Positions 43,564 to 53,845 of a DNA stretch of 64,000 nucleotides are shown piece by piece. The stretch lies in the NCBI GenBank assembly GCA_963383645.1, contig OY726560.1, positions 32,918,503-32,982,502 on the forward strand, given 5' to 3'. The notes under the pieces are model-generated. The model worked only from the letters and a program-made list of their open reading frames with translations, had not been told where the DNA came from and searched no databases. The first letter of the stretch is position 1. Each line of letters starts with the position of its first letter. Both the position numbers and the translations under genes were made by a program. The stretch is from Muscardinus avellanarius. Lineage: Eukaryota > Chordata > Mammalia > Rodentia > Gliridae.

Positions 43564-43970
43564 TGTGGCAGGGAGAATGGTGATGATACTGGGTTTCTTA
43601 CTGAGTTCTTGTCTTACGGAGATGAAGAATGAAATCCACAGACACCAGGAAAGTGAAGGTAGAAATTGTTTTTTAAAGGAGCAAGCAAGCATAAAGGCAG
43701 CTCAACTCTGCGGCCCTTGGCTGACTCCAGAGTCCAGCGGGGCCTTCTGGCACTGGGGTTGTCCCCATCCAAACACTGCCAATTGCACACTGCCTTTCCC
43801 TAAGTTTACTTGATGTGCCAAAGAGAGTAGTTGGGTTAAAGCCCCATGCTGCAAGGCAGGGTCCCAAGAAGGTAGCCAATGTTGGTGCTGAGTACAGGCT
43901 TATATAGGTTTGAGATCCCTTTGTGTAGACATTAACCAATGAAAGTCCCCGTTTTTCATATTAATTTTTC

Positions 43971-43971
43971 T

Positions 43972-44017
<46 letters not shown>

Positions 44018-44020
44018 TTC

Positions 44021-44095
<75 letters not shown>

Positions 44096-44099
44096 TTTT
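43971..44099. repeat. (CTTT)n microsatellite, about 129 bp
   Basis: The longest simple repeat in the window, interrupted once near 44014 by CCTTCC. It forms the tail of a minus-strand SINE. Confidence 0.97.
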
Positions 44100-44290
44100 C
44101 CTTTTTTTTGGTGGCATTGGGGTTCCTGGAAGCACTTCTACCTCTGGGCTACACTCCCTGACCTATTTTGTATTTTTTTTTTTTTTGAAACAGGGTCTCT
44201 TAAACCAGCGAGGCTGGCTCCAAACCAGCGCGATCCTCCTGTCTCTGCCTCCCAAGCACGGGATTACAAGCGTGTGCCACCACGCCCGGC
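43971..44290 (-). mobile_element. Young B1-dID SINE (subfamily B) in the LTR
   Basis: Tail (CTTT)n at 43971-44099, then GGCATTGGGGTTCCTGGAAG, CTACACTCCCTGACCTA, GAGGCTGGCTCCAAACCAGC, head GTGCCACCACGCCCGGC. Target-site duplication TTAATTTTT at 43961-43969 and 44291-44299. Confidence 0.95.
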
Positions 44291-44728
44291 TTAATTTTTT
44301 TCTTAATCAACTAATTAATCAATCATATTTGTCCTTTCTTTCCTAAGTCATGAGACTTTTTTGTTCCCTGGTCTATATGTAGCAACGGTCCATGAGTCTA
44401 AGGTTGGTACACATAGTTCTTTGGTTCCTGACATCTTGGCTCCACTCCTTCGTATTTAATTGTTTGTGTTCAGGTCTTATAAACAACACGAAACATCTTC
44501 CTTCCTGGGGTTGGGGGTGTTTTTTCTTAACCCTTATCTCCTGGGAGCCCGATTTCCTCACTGTCTACCCAATACCTAACTCCTTAGTGAGAGGATTTAA
44601 TTCCAGTAGGAGGAAGTACTTGGGGAGGGGTGATGAGCACTGTGGCGTTTGTAGAACAGATATTTGAGACTGTGTTGTAAAGAAAAGAAGGACTACTGAA
44701 AAGAAGAAAAGTGATCTTAATATTTAGA

Positions 44729-44910
44729 GCTGGGTACAGTGGTGTACTTCTGTAATCTCAGGAAGCTGAGACCAGAGGATCGTGGTTTGAGGTCTGCAGG
44801 AGGTAACTTAGCAAGATTCTTTTTCAAATTTAAAAAATAATAATAACAGGGATCGTGGTATACCTCAGAAGTGGAATGTCCCTAGGTTTAATTCCTAATA
44901 ACACATGTGT
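44729..44910 (+). mobile_element. Diverged B1-dID SINE
   Basis: GCTGGGTACAGTGGTGTACT head, GAGACCAGAGGATCGTGGTT, A-rich linker, and ID half CAGAAGTGGAATGTCCCTAG. Confidence 0.85.
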
Positions 44911-45261
44911 ACACACACACGTATAGATTTTCAGGATTATTGGGAAATCAGATCTTCATGTATCTGAAAACTGCAAATAGCAGTTTTTGTTATAATGATT
45001 CTGAAATCTGAATTTTGAGAGCCATCTAAAGATTCTTGGAGTAATTCAAGGGAATCAAGGAAATAGAAGTTTTGCATAGATGAGGATGCTTAAAAAGGTG
45101 CCCATCAGACATGTGAACTGAAGAGTTTTTTCTATAGAATATGATGTAGAAGAAACGTGTGAAGGGATGCTTAGGACAGTTGCTTAATTTTACAACAGAA
45201 CCACCAGGTACAAGGTATATAGTACTGAGTATAAAGGAAACAAACAAAAAAATTCACAATT
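44911..45261. other. Unique DNA, no gene recognised
   Basis: No recognised repeat. A 73-codon minus-strand frame has no identifiable domain. Confidence 0.5.
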
Positions 45262-45463
45262 AGCTGGGTGTGGTGGTACATGCTTGTAATCCCAGTACTT
45301 GGGAGGCTGAGACAGGATAGCAGGTTCACAGCCAGCCTCAACTACTTAGTGAGGCTCTTGATAACTTAATGAGACCCTACTTCAAAATAAAGGATAAAAA
45401 AATAGGGCTGGGGTGTAACAGAGGTAGAAAGCCCCTGGGCCCCATTCCCGGTAACAAACACAC

Positions 45464-45510
<47 letters not shown>
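45262..45510 (+). mobile_element. B1-dID SINE with (CA)n tail
   Basis: TAGCTGGGTGTGGTGGTACA head, CACAGCCAGCCTCAACTACT middle, GGGCTGGGGTGTAACAGAGG ID half, and (CA)n at 45465-45509. Flanks AAATTCACAATT and AGATTCACATTC suggest the target-site duplication. Confidence 0.92.
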
Positions 45511-45789
45511 TTCACATTCACTTCTACCAGGACAAAGAAGCAAGACCAAAGAAATGAAGAAAACAGTTTCTAGGTATTACTACCCGGGTGTTAATATATT
45601 ACCAAAAGATAGAGAAAGAAAACAAAGGATTAGAATAATGGCTGGTACAACGATGCTCTCAGTGTATAGGCTTGTTTGAAAACATGAAGCTGTGACAATG
45701 AGTCAAGTCTAAGAGAAGAACAACACAGTGGAAAAGCCACCGTTTTCATATTTCAAACCCGGTGCTGAATTTGGATCAGGAAGAAAGGA
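45511..45789. other. Unique DNA
   Basis: No repeat or gene recognised. Confidence 0.5.
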
Positions 45790-45895
45790 CTTCATATCCT
45801 GGCTCTGACACAAACCAGATGTGTTATCAAGTACAAGTTCCCCTAAGCGTTTGTTTCCTCAGCTGTAAAAATGAGTTATAATGGTGGTGGAGACT
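45790..45895 (+). mobile_element. MIR fragment
   Basis: GGCTCTGACACAAACCAGAT, TTGTTTCCTCAGCTGTAAAA and ATGAGTTATAATGGTGGTGG follow the MIR core. Confidence 0.65.
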
Positions 45896-46054
45896 GCCAT
45901 ATCCATCAACATCCATTCTTTCTTCCATAGGAACTGAGTTCAAGGTTTTTAGCTAGTTAAGTATATTATCACAGATAAAACTGCATTTTCTATTTTCCCT
46001 TTGTAGATAGTTGTTGGATGATAAAATGAGGGGCATCATTAGAAATGTCATGCA

Positions 46055-46360
46055 GCAGCTTTAAGAAACCTTCCTTGAAAGGTGAGCCTATTGCCCCCTT
46101 TATTTTTTAAATGTTTTCCCATCCTGCTGACTGGAATACAGACATAATGGCCGGAATTCACAACTATTCATTTGACCAAAGAGGATGGGTCTATATCTTA
46201 AGGATGGCAGAGCAGTGTGCCAGAAGAAGCCTGGTTTCTTGAGGACTTAGTGAAGCAGCATCGGTGTCTGACCTTTCAGACTTTAATGGATTTCTATATT
46301 GATACCTGAACCTATTCCTGATCATTGCCTACCTTGCCATTATTAGGACTATTAAATAAT
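46055..46360 (+). mobile_element. Ancient LTR-like repeat, plus strand
   Basis: TGCTGACTGGAATACAGACA, TAATGGCCGGAATTCACAAC, CTTAAGGATGGCAGAGCAGT, AGAAGCCTGGTTTCTTGAGG and AGTGAAGCAGCATCGG follow a placental ERVL-like LTR in plus orientation. The family name is uncertain. Confidence 0.5.
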
Positions 46361-46413
46361 ATATTGGAGACAAAAGGTCCTATCAAAATTCTAGCATAAA
46401 AAATAGTTTGTGA

Positions 46414-46625
46414 GCAGGATGTGTGGTAGTGCATGCTGTAATCCCAGTACTTGGGAGGTTGAGACAGGAGGATCGTAGGTTCACAGCCAGCCTCAGCTAC
46501 TTAGTGAGGCCCTCTGCAACTGAGACCCTGTTTCAAAATAAAAAATAAAAAAAATAAGGCTGGGGTATAGTTCAGAGGTAGAATGCCTCTAGGTTCAATC
46601 CCAGTACCACACACACACACACAAA
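46414..46625 (+). mobile_element. B1-dID SINE (subfamily A) with (CA)n end
   Basis: GGATGTGTGGTAGTGCATGC head, CACAGCCAGCCTCAGCTACT, GGCTGGGGTATAGTTCAGAG ID half, CCCAGTACCACACACACACA end. Confidence 0.93.
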
Positions 46626-46745
46626 AATCTATGAAAGCACAAAACATTTTAATATGAATTTTAGGTATTATGGCTATATGGTTGTTCAGATTTCAGTATT
46701 TTAAAGAGTAGCCTATCTTGAGACTGCTTAAAATGGTTAAGGAAG

Positions 46746-46945
46746 CCGGGCATGGTGGCGCATGATTGTAATCTCAGCATTCGGGAGGCTGAGACCGGAG
46801 GATCACGGTTCACGGACAGCCTCAGCTACTTAGTGAGGCCCTTTGCAACTCAGTGAGACCCTATTTCAAAATAAAAATTAAAAAATAGGGCAGGAGGTGT
46901 AGCTCAGAGGTCGAATGCCCCTGGGTTCCATCCTCAGGCCCACAA

Positions 46946-46974
<29 letters not shown>
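46746..46974 (+). mobile_element. B1-dID SINE (subfamily C)
   Basis: GCCGGGCATGGTGGCGCATG head, GGTTCACGGACAGCCTCAGC, subfamily-C ID half GGGCAGGAGGTGTAGCTCAG. Target-site duplication GGTTAAGGAAG at 46735-46745 and 46979-46989. Confidence 0.95.
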
Positions 46975-46978
<4 letters not shown>

Positions 46979-47214
46979 GTTAAGGAAGGGGAACAAAGGA
47001 ATCAGTCAAAGAATAATGAAGGTGAGAGATTAGTAAGTCACAACTGTTACTTCTATAACACTCTTCGTTTACCTGGAAAGAATGGTTTTACCTCATGGTT
47101 TTAGAATGTTTGAACCCAAACCATGTATTACTGTCTTATTTTATAGCTTCGTGATCCCACCTTTATCCTAGAGAGAGACAGTGGACACCTGTCCTGTGAC
47201 AGGCAGGTGTGTCT

Positions 47215-47300
47215 CATCATCCCCACTGGAGAGTGAGCTCCTGGAAGGCAGGGCTCTTTCTGTATGTAGTTATCTCTGTTCTCCACTTAGGGCTGGTGGA
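47215..47300 (+). mobile_element. L2 3' end fragment
   Basis: GAGTGAGCTCCTGGAAGGCA and GGGCTCTTTCTGTATGTAGT recall the L2 3' terminus. Short. Confidence 0.45.
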
Positions 47301-47440
47301 GGTCTTAAAAGTAGTGATGAACTCCTATTTACAAACTCTTCTTTCAGTTTTGAAGCCAATTCAACTGTAGTCTAGGTTAAAAACCTGTATTTGGCATGTA
47401 GTGATTAAAGTAAAAGTTTTAGATTGATTGATTATCTTTT

Positions 47441-47621
47441 TTTTTTTGGTGGTACTGGGGTTCCTAGAAAGCCTTCTACCTCTGGGCTACACTCCCAGAT
47501 ATGTATTTTATACTTTTTATTTGGAAACAGGGTCTCAGTACAGCTGGCTTCGAACCTGCTCAATCCTCCTGTCTCCGCCTCCCAAGTGCGGGGATTACAA
47601 GCGTGCGCCACCACACTTGGC
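47441..47621 (-). mobile_element. Young B1-dID SINE (subfamily B)
   Basis: T tail, GGTACTGGGGTTCCTAGAAA, GCTGGCTTCGAACCTGCTCA, head AAGCGTGCGCCACCACACTT. Perfect target-site duplication TGATTATCTTTTTTTTT at 47429 and 47622. Confidence 0.95.
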
Positions 47622-47629
47622 TGATTATC

Positions 47630-48554
47630 TTTTTTTTTTCGCTCCCTACCCTAATGCAAGCACTTGCATGCAGAAGATAGTCTTTTAAAATTTGCTTTGC
47701 TTTTCTGTTTTTGCAATTTCAATGTCTCTCTGTCCTCTACCCCTCTGTCTTACACCCTCACCATGCAATCAGTGCTCCCAGCTGTCTCTGCCCCTCCATT
47801 CTTATTGACCTGGTCCAAGGTCATTTCAGTGACCTTGGTCCTAACCTAGATCTGTTCCTCCTTGTTTTTTTGTGTGTGTCCAGAACATATTGAGGAATGA
47901 TCTTGCAGACATGCACGTATAGTGATGGCCTATTTTTCCTGAAATGTACTGGGTAGTTTTCTTTAGCAGACACTATTGCTGATGTACTCTATAGCTACAC
48001 TCTCCTTTCTTGCTGAAATAATCACTGTTTTGTTGAGGTGTTATTGTAACAGAGCCCATTTAACAAGAAACCCCAAATTGGTATTTTCCCTGCTCTGTTC
48101 CCAATTATTTCCTGCTAACCTGTTTGTTATGCTCTTTTCTTCATCTGAGAGTTTTATAATCCATAAACTCATGCTGAAAATGGAAGCTGAAACTGTCCCC
48201 AATGCCATGGCCCCAGCACCAACGGAACATATCTCTGGCTAGCACATTGTAACATATCTCTGGCTAGCACAGCCTTTCTGAAGCTGCATGTGTATGCTTC
48301 CTGGCTTTTTCTTTCTATAAATCATAATGTTTCCGTAGAATGGGTGAAGGCAGATTCACTGTCTTCCCAATTTGGGCCAAAGTGTGATTAAATTTACTTT
48401 TTGATTTTATAATGTTTTCTCTTATTCCTGATGTGGGTAGGTGACTGAATCCAGCGAGTGGGGACCACAGCAGCCTCTGGCCTGGGCCCTGTATCACTAT
48501 GAGCCAGCAACGTGCTTAGTGAGCTTGGGTACTACTTCTTGACCAGGGAAATAA
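47630..48554. other. Unique DNA, no gene recognised
   Basis: Pyrimidine-rich at 47.65-47.90 kb with several overlapping short frames, none with a recognisable domain. CATATCTCTGGCTAGCAC occurs twice at 48226-48243 and 48253-48270, a local tandem duplication of about 27 bp. Confidence 0.5.
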
Positions 48555-49200
48555 ACCATAACTGTTATTAGTATTATATTTGGCTGAAAATAACAAGAAG
48601 CCAAAATAATAGTGACTTAAATGCAATAGAATGCCATTTCATTTTCATGGTATTGTCAGAAAGTTGGCAGTTTGGAGCTGGCATGACAGGGTTCTGGGGA
48701 ACTCCAGCTCTTTCTCTCTCATGGCTTTACCCCGGGAAGTTTCCATTCTTCACGTCATTTTACAGCCACAAATGTCTGCTCAGGCGTCAGCTATTGTCCT
48801 GGCCTTCCAGCCAGCATGAAAGGGGAAGGTTAAAGATGAAGAATCATTCCCATTAACTTTTTGTGTGTATGTCTGTGTGTGCTAGAGGATGTACCTTCTA
48901 GCTACACTCTTGACCCAGTTTTATTTCTTATTTTGAAACAAGGTCCTTTAGGTTGATGAGTCTCACTACTTGCTGAAGCCATTCTCAAACCTGAATTCCT
49001 CCTGTCTCAGCCTCTTAAGTACTGGGATTACAGGTGTGTACCACCACGCCCAGTCCCATTAACTTCTAAAAACATTTTCCAGAGCTTCCACGTCTTTTGT
49101 CTCTCACAACCTATAGCTAGAACTTAGTCAAAGGGTCAAAATCTATAGCAAAGTGAGTCTGGAAGAACTACTCTTTATTCTAGGCTACCATGTGCTCAGT
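48555..49200 (-). mobile_element. Ancient repeat, minus strand, split by a SINE
   Basis: Outer pieces: ATATTTGGCTGAAAATAACA, GCCATTTCATTTTCATGGTA, and after the SINE CTAGAACTTAGTCAAAGGGT and TTTATTCTAGGCTACCATGT. This follows the same old LTR-like family type seen at 12.1 and 41.7 kb. Interrupted by a SINE at 48862-49054. Confidence 0.45.
48862..49054 (-). mobile_element. B1-dID SINE
   Basis: Minus strand: TG-rich tail, CTAGCTACACTCTTGACCCA, TTTTGAAACAAGGTCC, head GTGTGTACCACCACGCCCAG. Target-site duplication CCCATTAACTT at 48849-48859 and 49055-49065. Confidence 0.93.
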
Positions 49201-49454
49201 GCTCTTGGAGAGAAAACAAGCAGAAAGGTAAGAAAAAGACTTTGAAGAAACACTAACATCCTCTTCTACTTGTTTGCAATGGTTATTTTAGGGAGATATA
49301 GCTCAGTTCTGCCAATAAGATTTTGTTTTTGGAAGTATGATAGAGGCTTCTGGGAAAGATCTTCCTCACTGATAAAAAAATTAAAGTAAGATAAAAGGGA
49401 TGCCTGGCAGTCCCTGTTTCTTGTCTTTTGGGTATTATGTCTAGAGTATGAATG

Positions 49455-49635
49455 CTATAAGGGTTTGGATTTAAAATGTCTCCCTAACCCTCACAGAATC
49501 AAGGTAGCAATGCTTGAAGCCAAGTTTGGTGCTAAAGAGGAGTCCCTAAGAGGTGTGGCTTTTGGGATTATGTGGTTCCTTCTTCCCTTGTAAGTTCTTT
49601 GCTTCTGGCCTCCAGTTATGTGATTGCAAAGCTTC

Positions 49636-49668
<33 letters not shown>

Positions 49669-49815
49669 TTGCTCCACATCACCAGGTTTTGAGCTCCAGA
49701 GCCTGGCCTCACATAGACTAAACGCAAAATATTCAAAACCTTAGCCAATAAATCTTCCTTCTTCTACATTGTGCAGAGTCATTGGGGTTATAGCAGTGGG
49801 AATGTTGACAGAGAC
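49455..49815 (+). mobile_element. MaLR-type LTR, plus strand
   Basis: GGTTTGGATTTAAAATGTCT, GCCAAGTTTGGTGCTAAAGA, CTTTGCTCCACATCACCAGG, TTAGCCAATAAATCTTCCTT (polyadenylation-signal-like AATAAA) and GGGGTTATAGCAGTGGG occur in LTR order. A (TCTG)n tract lies at 49637-49667. No internal retroviral sequence. Confidence 0.6.
49637..49667. repeat. (TCTG)n microsatellite
   Basis: About seven TCTG units inside the LTR-like repeat. Confidence 0.95.
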
Positions 49816-50009
49816 ACATGTCAAAATGCTTCCAGTAATGGAAAGCTTAGAGACTCACAGAGAAACCAACTATTGATGATCCTGAGCAGATTGCACTAGA
49901 GAGTCTCAGAATCCTACCTATGGACCTATTAAATGTGTGCAAATAAATATTGGTATTGAGACAGGGAATAGGGGAAGTAGGTATGGGCAGACAGTCTTGC
50001 TTAGCTGGC

Positions 50010-50482
50010 AGTGTGAACAGTTGCTGAACCACAGGCATCCGGCAGGCATCAGGCCTCCTGTTCAACCCCAGATATCCTGCCAGTGTCTAACTGGACAAAA
50101 CAATATTCCACTTAACCACAGAGTGACCACACCCTGGAGCCAGCTGCAACTGGTTTCATATGCAGGCTACCAAGAAGCAACCTGACCTCTATCTTACCTT
50201 CTTGCTTATTAACGCTGATTACCATATGAACTCATGTACCTTTTAGCTGCATAATTAGATGCTAATGAAGCAGAAGGAAACTCTATGAAGGGAACTCCCA
50301 ATTCCAAAGAACCTCATTCATAATCAAACCCTAATTGTGAATATTAATTTTCCTAACCAATAAAAACAATGACCCATCTGTCTAGGCAGTGCTGCTCAGC
50401 TTTTAAGTATGTCCACACTCAGGTCTTGAATGTATTATACTTTCTTGTTGTAACCTGAGCTGTCCTTATTTTCTGCAACATG
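50010..50482 (+). mobile_element. Candidate ERV-type solo LTR, plus strand
   Basis: From about TGTGAACAGTTGCTGAACCA to TTATTTTCTGCAACA (TG...CA). It has CCAATAAAAACAATGACCC followed by CTCAGCTTTTAAGTATGTCC, AATGTATTATACTTTCTTGT and TAACCTGAGCTGTCC, a layout like an R/U5 region. Boundaries and class are inferred. No flanking duplication was confirmed. Confidence 0.45.
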
Positions 50483-50619
50483 ATAAAAAAAAATCTGGAA
50501 AGGTTTCAGTAGAGGTCTCCTCTATCTCCGGAGGCCTCCTCAAACCATTGACCAGTGACAATATGACAAAAGTCATCTTTACTAGGTATTCTATTACTGT
50601 TTGCTAAAAGTGCCAAAAT

Positions 50620-50930
50620 GAATACACTTTTTACTGGCAGAGAAATATCTAAACTCCTTTGACACAGTAGGGAAGATGCTTTCAGATTTGCCTGTCACCT
50701 ATCTTCTACCTTCTTTTCTTCCCCACTTCCTCCTTCCATGGTTCATACATGCTATGTTTAGGTCCAGCGTCTGCCGCTAACGACACCTTTTCTTTGTATG
50801 GAATGCTCCTGTATTTACTCATGGACGCCTCACAGGGCCTGCATGGTGAACTCCTACAGCTGCCCAGAAGGTGAATCTTTTTACTCATCTCTTTCTGCTG
50901 AAGTTTTATCACCTGAATGTATTAGGAACC
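50620..50930 (+). mobile_element. L2 LINE fragment
   Basis: AGATTTGCCTGTCACCTATC, TACCTTCTTTTCTTCCCCAC, CTTTGTATGGAATGCTCCTG and GGTGAACTCCTACAGCTGCC follow L2 ORF2-end words. Frames are broken. Confidence 0.5.
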
Positions 50931-51298
50931 AGACTACAGTACATTAAGTAAACAGGATTACTTTTCCTCCCATGGATAAGAAATTGAGATATAAACAGTT
51001 GGTGGCAGAATATTTGTTTATGGAAGTTATCAAGAACCCAAGCTCCTCTGCTTCCTCTCTTTTTCTTTACATCTTTGTACAAGCTTTTATTTGCATGGGT
51101 TTAAGATGACTCCTGATTTATAAGCATTGTATCTGCATTCTAGGCAGAAAAAAAAAACAAAATAAAAGGGAAGTCTGTATCCTAGCAGACTTTGTCAGGT
51201 TTTTATCAGATGTACAATTTTTTTATTATACCTACACCTGATAGACTCCTGTCTACATTTCATGGGCCAACATTAGCAACTAGATAACCTAGAAGACA
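50931..51298. other. Unique DNA
   Basis: No gene or confident repeat. A run of nine A's lies near 51150. Confidence 0.5.
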
Positions 51299-51725
51299 GC
51301 CAGGCTTGATGTCACACACTTATAATCCCAGCACTTGGAAGACAGGAGGATCTCAGGTTTGCAGCCAGCCTGAGCTATTTAGTGGGGCTCTCTGCAACTT
51401 AGTGAGACCTGTTTCAAAATAAAGAATAAGGCTGGGCTTGGTGGCACATACTTGTAATCCCAGCACTTGGAAGGCTGAGACAGGAGGATTGCACAGGTTC
51501 GAAGCCAGCCTCAGCTACTTATAGTGAGTCTCTCAGCAATTTAGTGAGACCCTGTTCCCAAGTAAAATATAAAATAGGTCTGGGAGTATAGCTTGGAGGT
51601 AGAAAAGCTCTGGGTTCCACCCCCAGTACAACAAAAAATAATAAAAAATAGGGCTGGAGATGTAGCTTGGAGGTAGAATGCCCCTGGGTTAAATCTCCAG
51701 TAAACCCCCCGCCCACTCCCCACAC
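51299..51725 (+). mobile_element. B1-dID SINE (subfamily A), interrupted
   Basis: The B1 half is at 51299-51429 and the ID half (GGGCTGGAGATGTAGCTTGG) at 51650-51725. A younger SINE sits between them in the A-rich linker. Flanks CCTAGAAGAC and ATTAGAAGAC suggest the outer target-site duplication. Confidence 0.9.
51430..51648 (+). mobile_element. B1-dID SINE (B-related) inside another SINE
   Basis: Complete copy from AGGCTGGGCTTGGTGGCACA to CCACCCCCAGTACAACAAAA, with ID half GGTCTGGGAGTATAGCTTGG. Landed in the A-rich linker of the host, where AATAAAGAATA and AATAATAAAAAATA form the rough duplication. Confidence 0.92.
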
Positions 51726-53224
51726 ACTGGAGAATTAGAAGACTATATTTAACTAGATGGAACACTAATTCAGCAAATTTAGTATTCTGCAATTAAGAAA
51801 GAAAAGAAAAATAGATTTTAAGTAGATGACTAAAAATATCTACCTATGTATCTGCTGTAGTTTTGGTTTATTTATGTAGTTTTTGTAGTTTTACTGCATT
51901 AGGCATAGATAGATAGACAGCCTGATAAATACCTGGCTTGCTATGAGACTGTTTCTCAAGGGCAGTATACGAGCTAAGCCCTCAGCAGAAAAGAATGGCA
52001 TACTAAAGGAGCGTCTGAAGGGAATATCAAGAAGGAACTACTTACAAAGGTATAAATAGCATTATGGGAACTAACCAGAAATGGTGAAACTTCTGGGGAT
52101 TGCCAACAGAAGGTAGTAATTATTACCTTCCATATTTTAATCCGTTGCTAGCAAAACCAATGGACGCTGAAGCAGCAGAAGCTGTGGCCCCAGGTAGGGA
52201 TTCTGCTCACCCAATTTGCAACCTGAGACATAAGGATCATGGAGAATCCTTACCTTTTCTCCTTTCAGGTAGTGTCTTTCAATGGGCAAGCCCAAGGGGA
52301 AAACAGAATCCTGTTGACAGGATCCTTAAAGGTCAGCCTCCTAAAACTCAGAACAGGGTACTGAGGGGCAAAGATGAGTGACAGTGGACAGAGAATAAGG
52401 AGGACAGGGCAGATGGAGGTCATTTCTGTGGTCTGGTATAGGCATGATGCATCATAGCTATTCTATATTTATGATATAAGTACTGTGGAGCTAATTAAGA
52501 GAAGGGAAATACTCTGCCATTGACATGTGATCAGAATAACATTTTTTTTCAATATGGATTGAAAAGAGTGGTTTGGCACTTAAAAAATGAATGGTTGGGG
52601 GAGCGTTTCAAATCACCAGGTGTCTTTGAAGCTGAGTATGCATGAGTGATTCTATGCAGAAGGAATGTACTGAGCAGATTCTGAGATGCTGTTTCCCTCA
52701 GAAACAAGAAGACCTTTTTCTGATAGGCCTCTTTTATGGAAACATATGAAAAATACTCCTAATGCATGGATCTGCAAACCCACAGGACTTCATAGCTGAG
52801 TGATGTTGGGTGTCCCCCTTCTCTTCATCCATCTTTGCTAGACACATTAGAGAAATACTATATTTCATGTTGGTCACTTCAATATGAAAGTATAGGAAAT
52901 GAATGAATTTTTCATTCTTGAGTTTGGTAATCAAGGTTACCAGTAGGTAGCCTCTGAAACTTTCTCTGAGTAGCTCTATGAGACAAAATTAAACTGAACG
53001 ACAATAAAGTGGGTCCTTTTCCATATGTAATCAATGACTCCCATGAAATACTAGATTTTGTAAAGAACTTCTTGTTGTTTGTCTGCCTTTGGTAGGATAT
53101 TTCTTTTGCAGGAAAACCCAATTTGTTTCAAATAAATTTTTATTGAACTTTCTGCAGTTTACTGTGGCAGCAAAGCTCTCAGAGGGTAGAAGGAAAAAGG
53201 GAAACAGCTCTTACTTCTGTTTTG
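51726..53224. other. Unique DNA, no gene recognised
   Basis: About 1.5 kb with no confident repeat. The 52.1-52.4 kb part is GC-richer and holds a 93-codon plus frame (52100-52381) with no recognisable domain. I could not decide whether it is an old repeat. Confidence 0.4.
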
Positions 53225-53395
53225 TTTTGCTTCTGGAAAGAGGGTACTGGGTGAAGCCAGGGTCGCTGTGCCACTGAGCTACATTCCCAGACCTTTAGAT
53301 TTTGTGACAGAGTCTTCCTAAGTTGCTCAGGCTGGCCTTGAACTTGTGATCCTCCTGAGTAGCTGGGATCACAGGCCTGAGCCACTGTGCCTGAC
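53225..53395 (-). mobile_element. Old B1-dID SINE
   Basis: Minus strand: GTGCCACTGAGCTACATTCC, GAGTCTTCCTAAGTTGCTCA, CTGGCCTTGAACTTGTGATC, head GGCCTGAGCCACTGTGCCTG. Diverged, with a shortened head that lacks TCTCAGCCTCCC. Confidence 0.8.
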
Positions 53396-53564
53396 TTGCC
53401 TTCTGTCTGAACTGGCACCCGGTAGAACTGCCAGAGAGATCGGCAGGAAGATATAAGTGGGGTGGATATTCATGAGGTTATATGCTGTGGGGAACATGGA
53501 GGGAGTTGATGTGAAATCCCTCCCCCAACCCCTTTCTCTCTTCCCTATAAAATCTTTGCAGCAA

Positions 53565-53800
53565 AAGGGATGTGACTGGAGAATCTTAGGTTAAGCGAAA
53601 TGCCAAACACTGAAAGTCAAATGCCGCATATTCTCTCTCATAGAGATGTGATGTTTATACATGATGATCAGAATTTTTTGTAATAATTACAAAGCCTAGG
53701 CAGAGTAGAAAGGAGAAAGGATGGAAGAAGGGAGGATCATGATTATCAAAACAATTATATAGAAGTAATGAAGTCTAGTGTTCTAGGTAATGATAGTTAA
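53565..53800 (+). mobile_element. LINE-1 3' UTR fragment
   Basis: TTAGGTTAAGCGAAATGCCA, ACACTGAAAGTCAAATGCCG and CATATTCTCTCTCATAGAGA resemble the L1 words after the TGATAAGTGAGATTAGCCAG block seen at 40.7 kb. No frame. Confidence 0.65.
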
Positions 53801-53805
53801 CAGCA

Positions 53806-53844
53806 ACGCGTGTGTGTGTGTGTGCGCGCGCGCGCGCGCGCGTG
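53806..53844. repeat. (TG)n(CG)9 alternating tract, Z-DNA-prone
   Basis: Strict purine-pyrimidine alternation for about 39 bp, ending in nine consecutive CG steps at 53825-53842. It abuts the degraded tail of a minus-strand SINE. Confidence 0.95.
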
Positions 53845-53845
53845 C

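Larger units (their letters stand above)
43564..44658 (-). mobile_element. ERV1-like solo LTR, minus strand, with SINE insert
   Basis: Read on the minus strand it starts TGTTCTACAAACGCC and ends CCATTCTCCCTGCCACA, i.e. TG...CA. Near its 3' end it has AAACAATTTCTACCTTCACT and GTGTCTGTGGATTTCATTC, words typical of gammaretrovirus-like LTR R/U5 regions. No gag, pol or env is present. A SINE with a long (CTTT)n tail interrupts it at 43971-44290. I could not confirm flanking duplications. Confidence 0.55.

Noticed and set aside
43939..44346. 135-codon plus frame with phenylalanine/leucine/serine-rich start
   Set aside because: It is the (CTTT)n repeat followed by SINE sequence. The hydrophobic run mimics a signal peptide but is an artefact.
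52100..52381. 93-codon plus frame in a GC-richer patch
   Set aside because: I recognise no family, there is no good initiation context, and the patch may be an undetected old repeat. It is not strong enough to call a gene or pseudogene.
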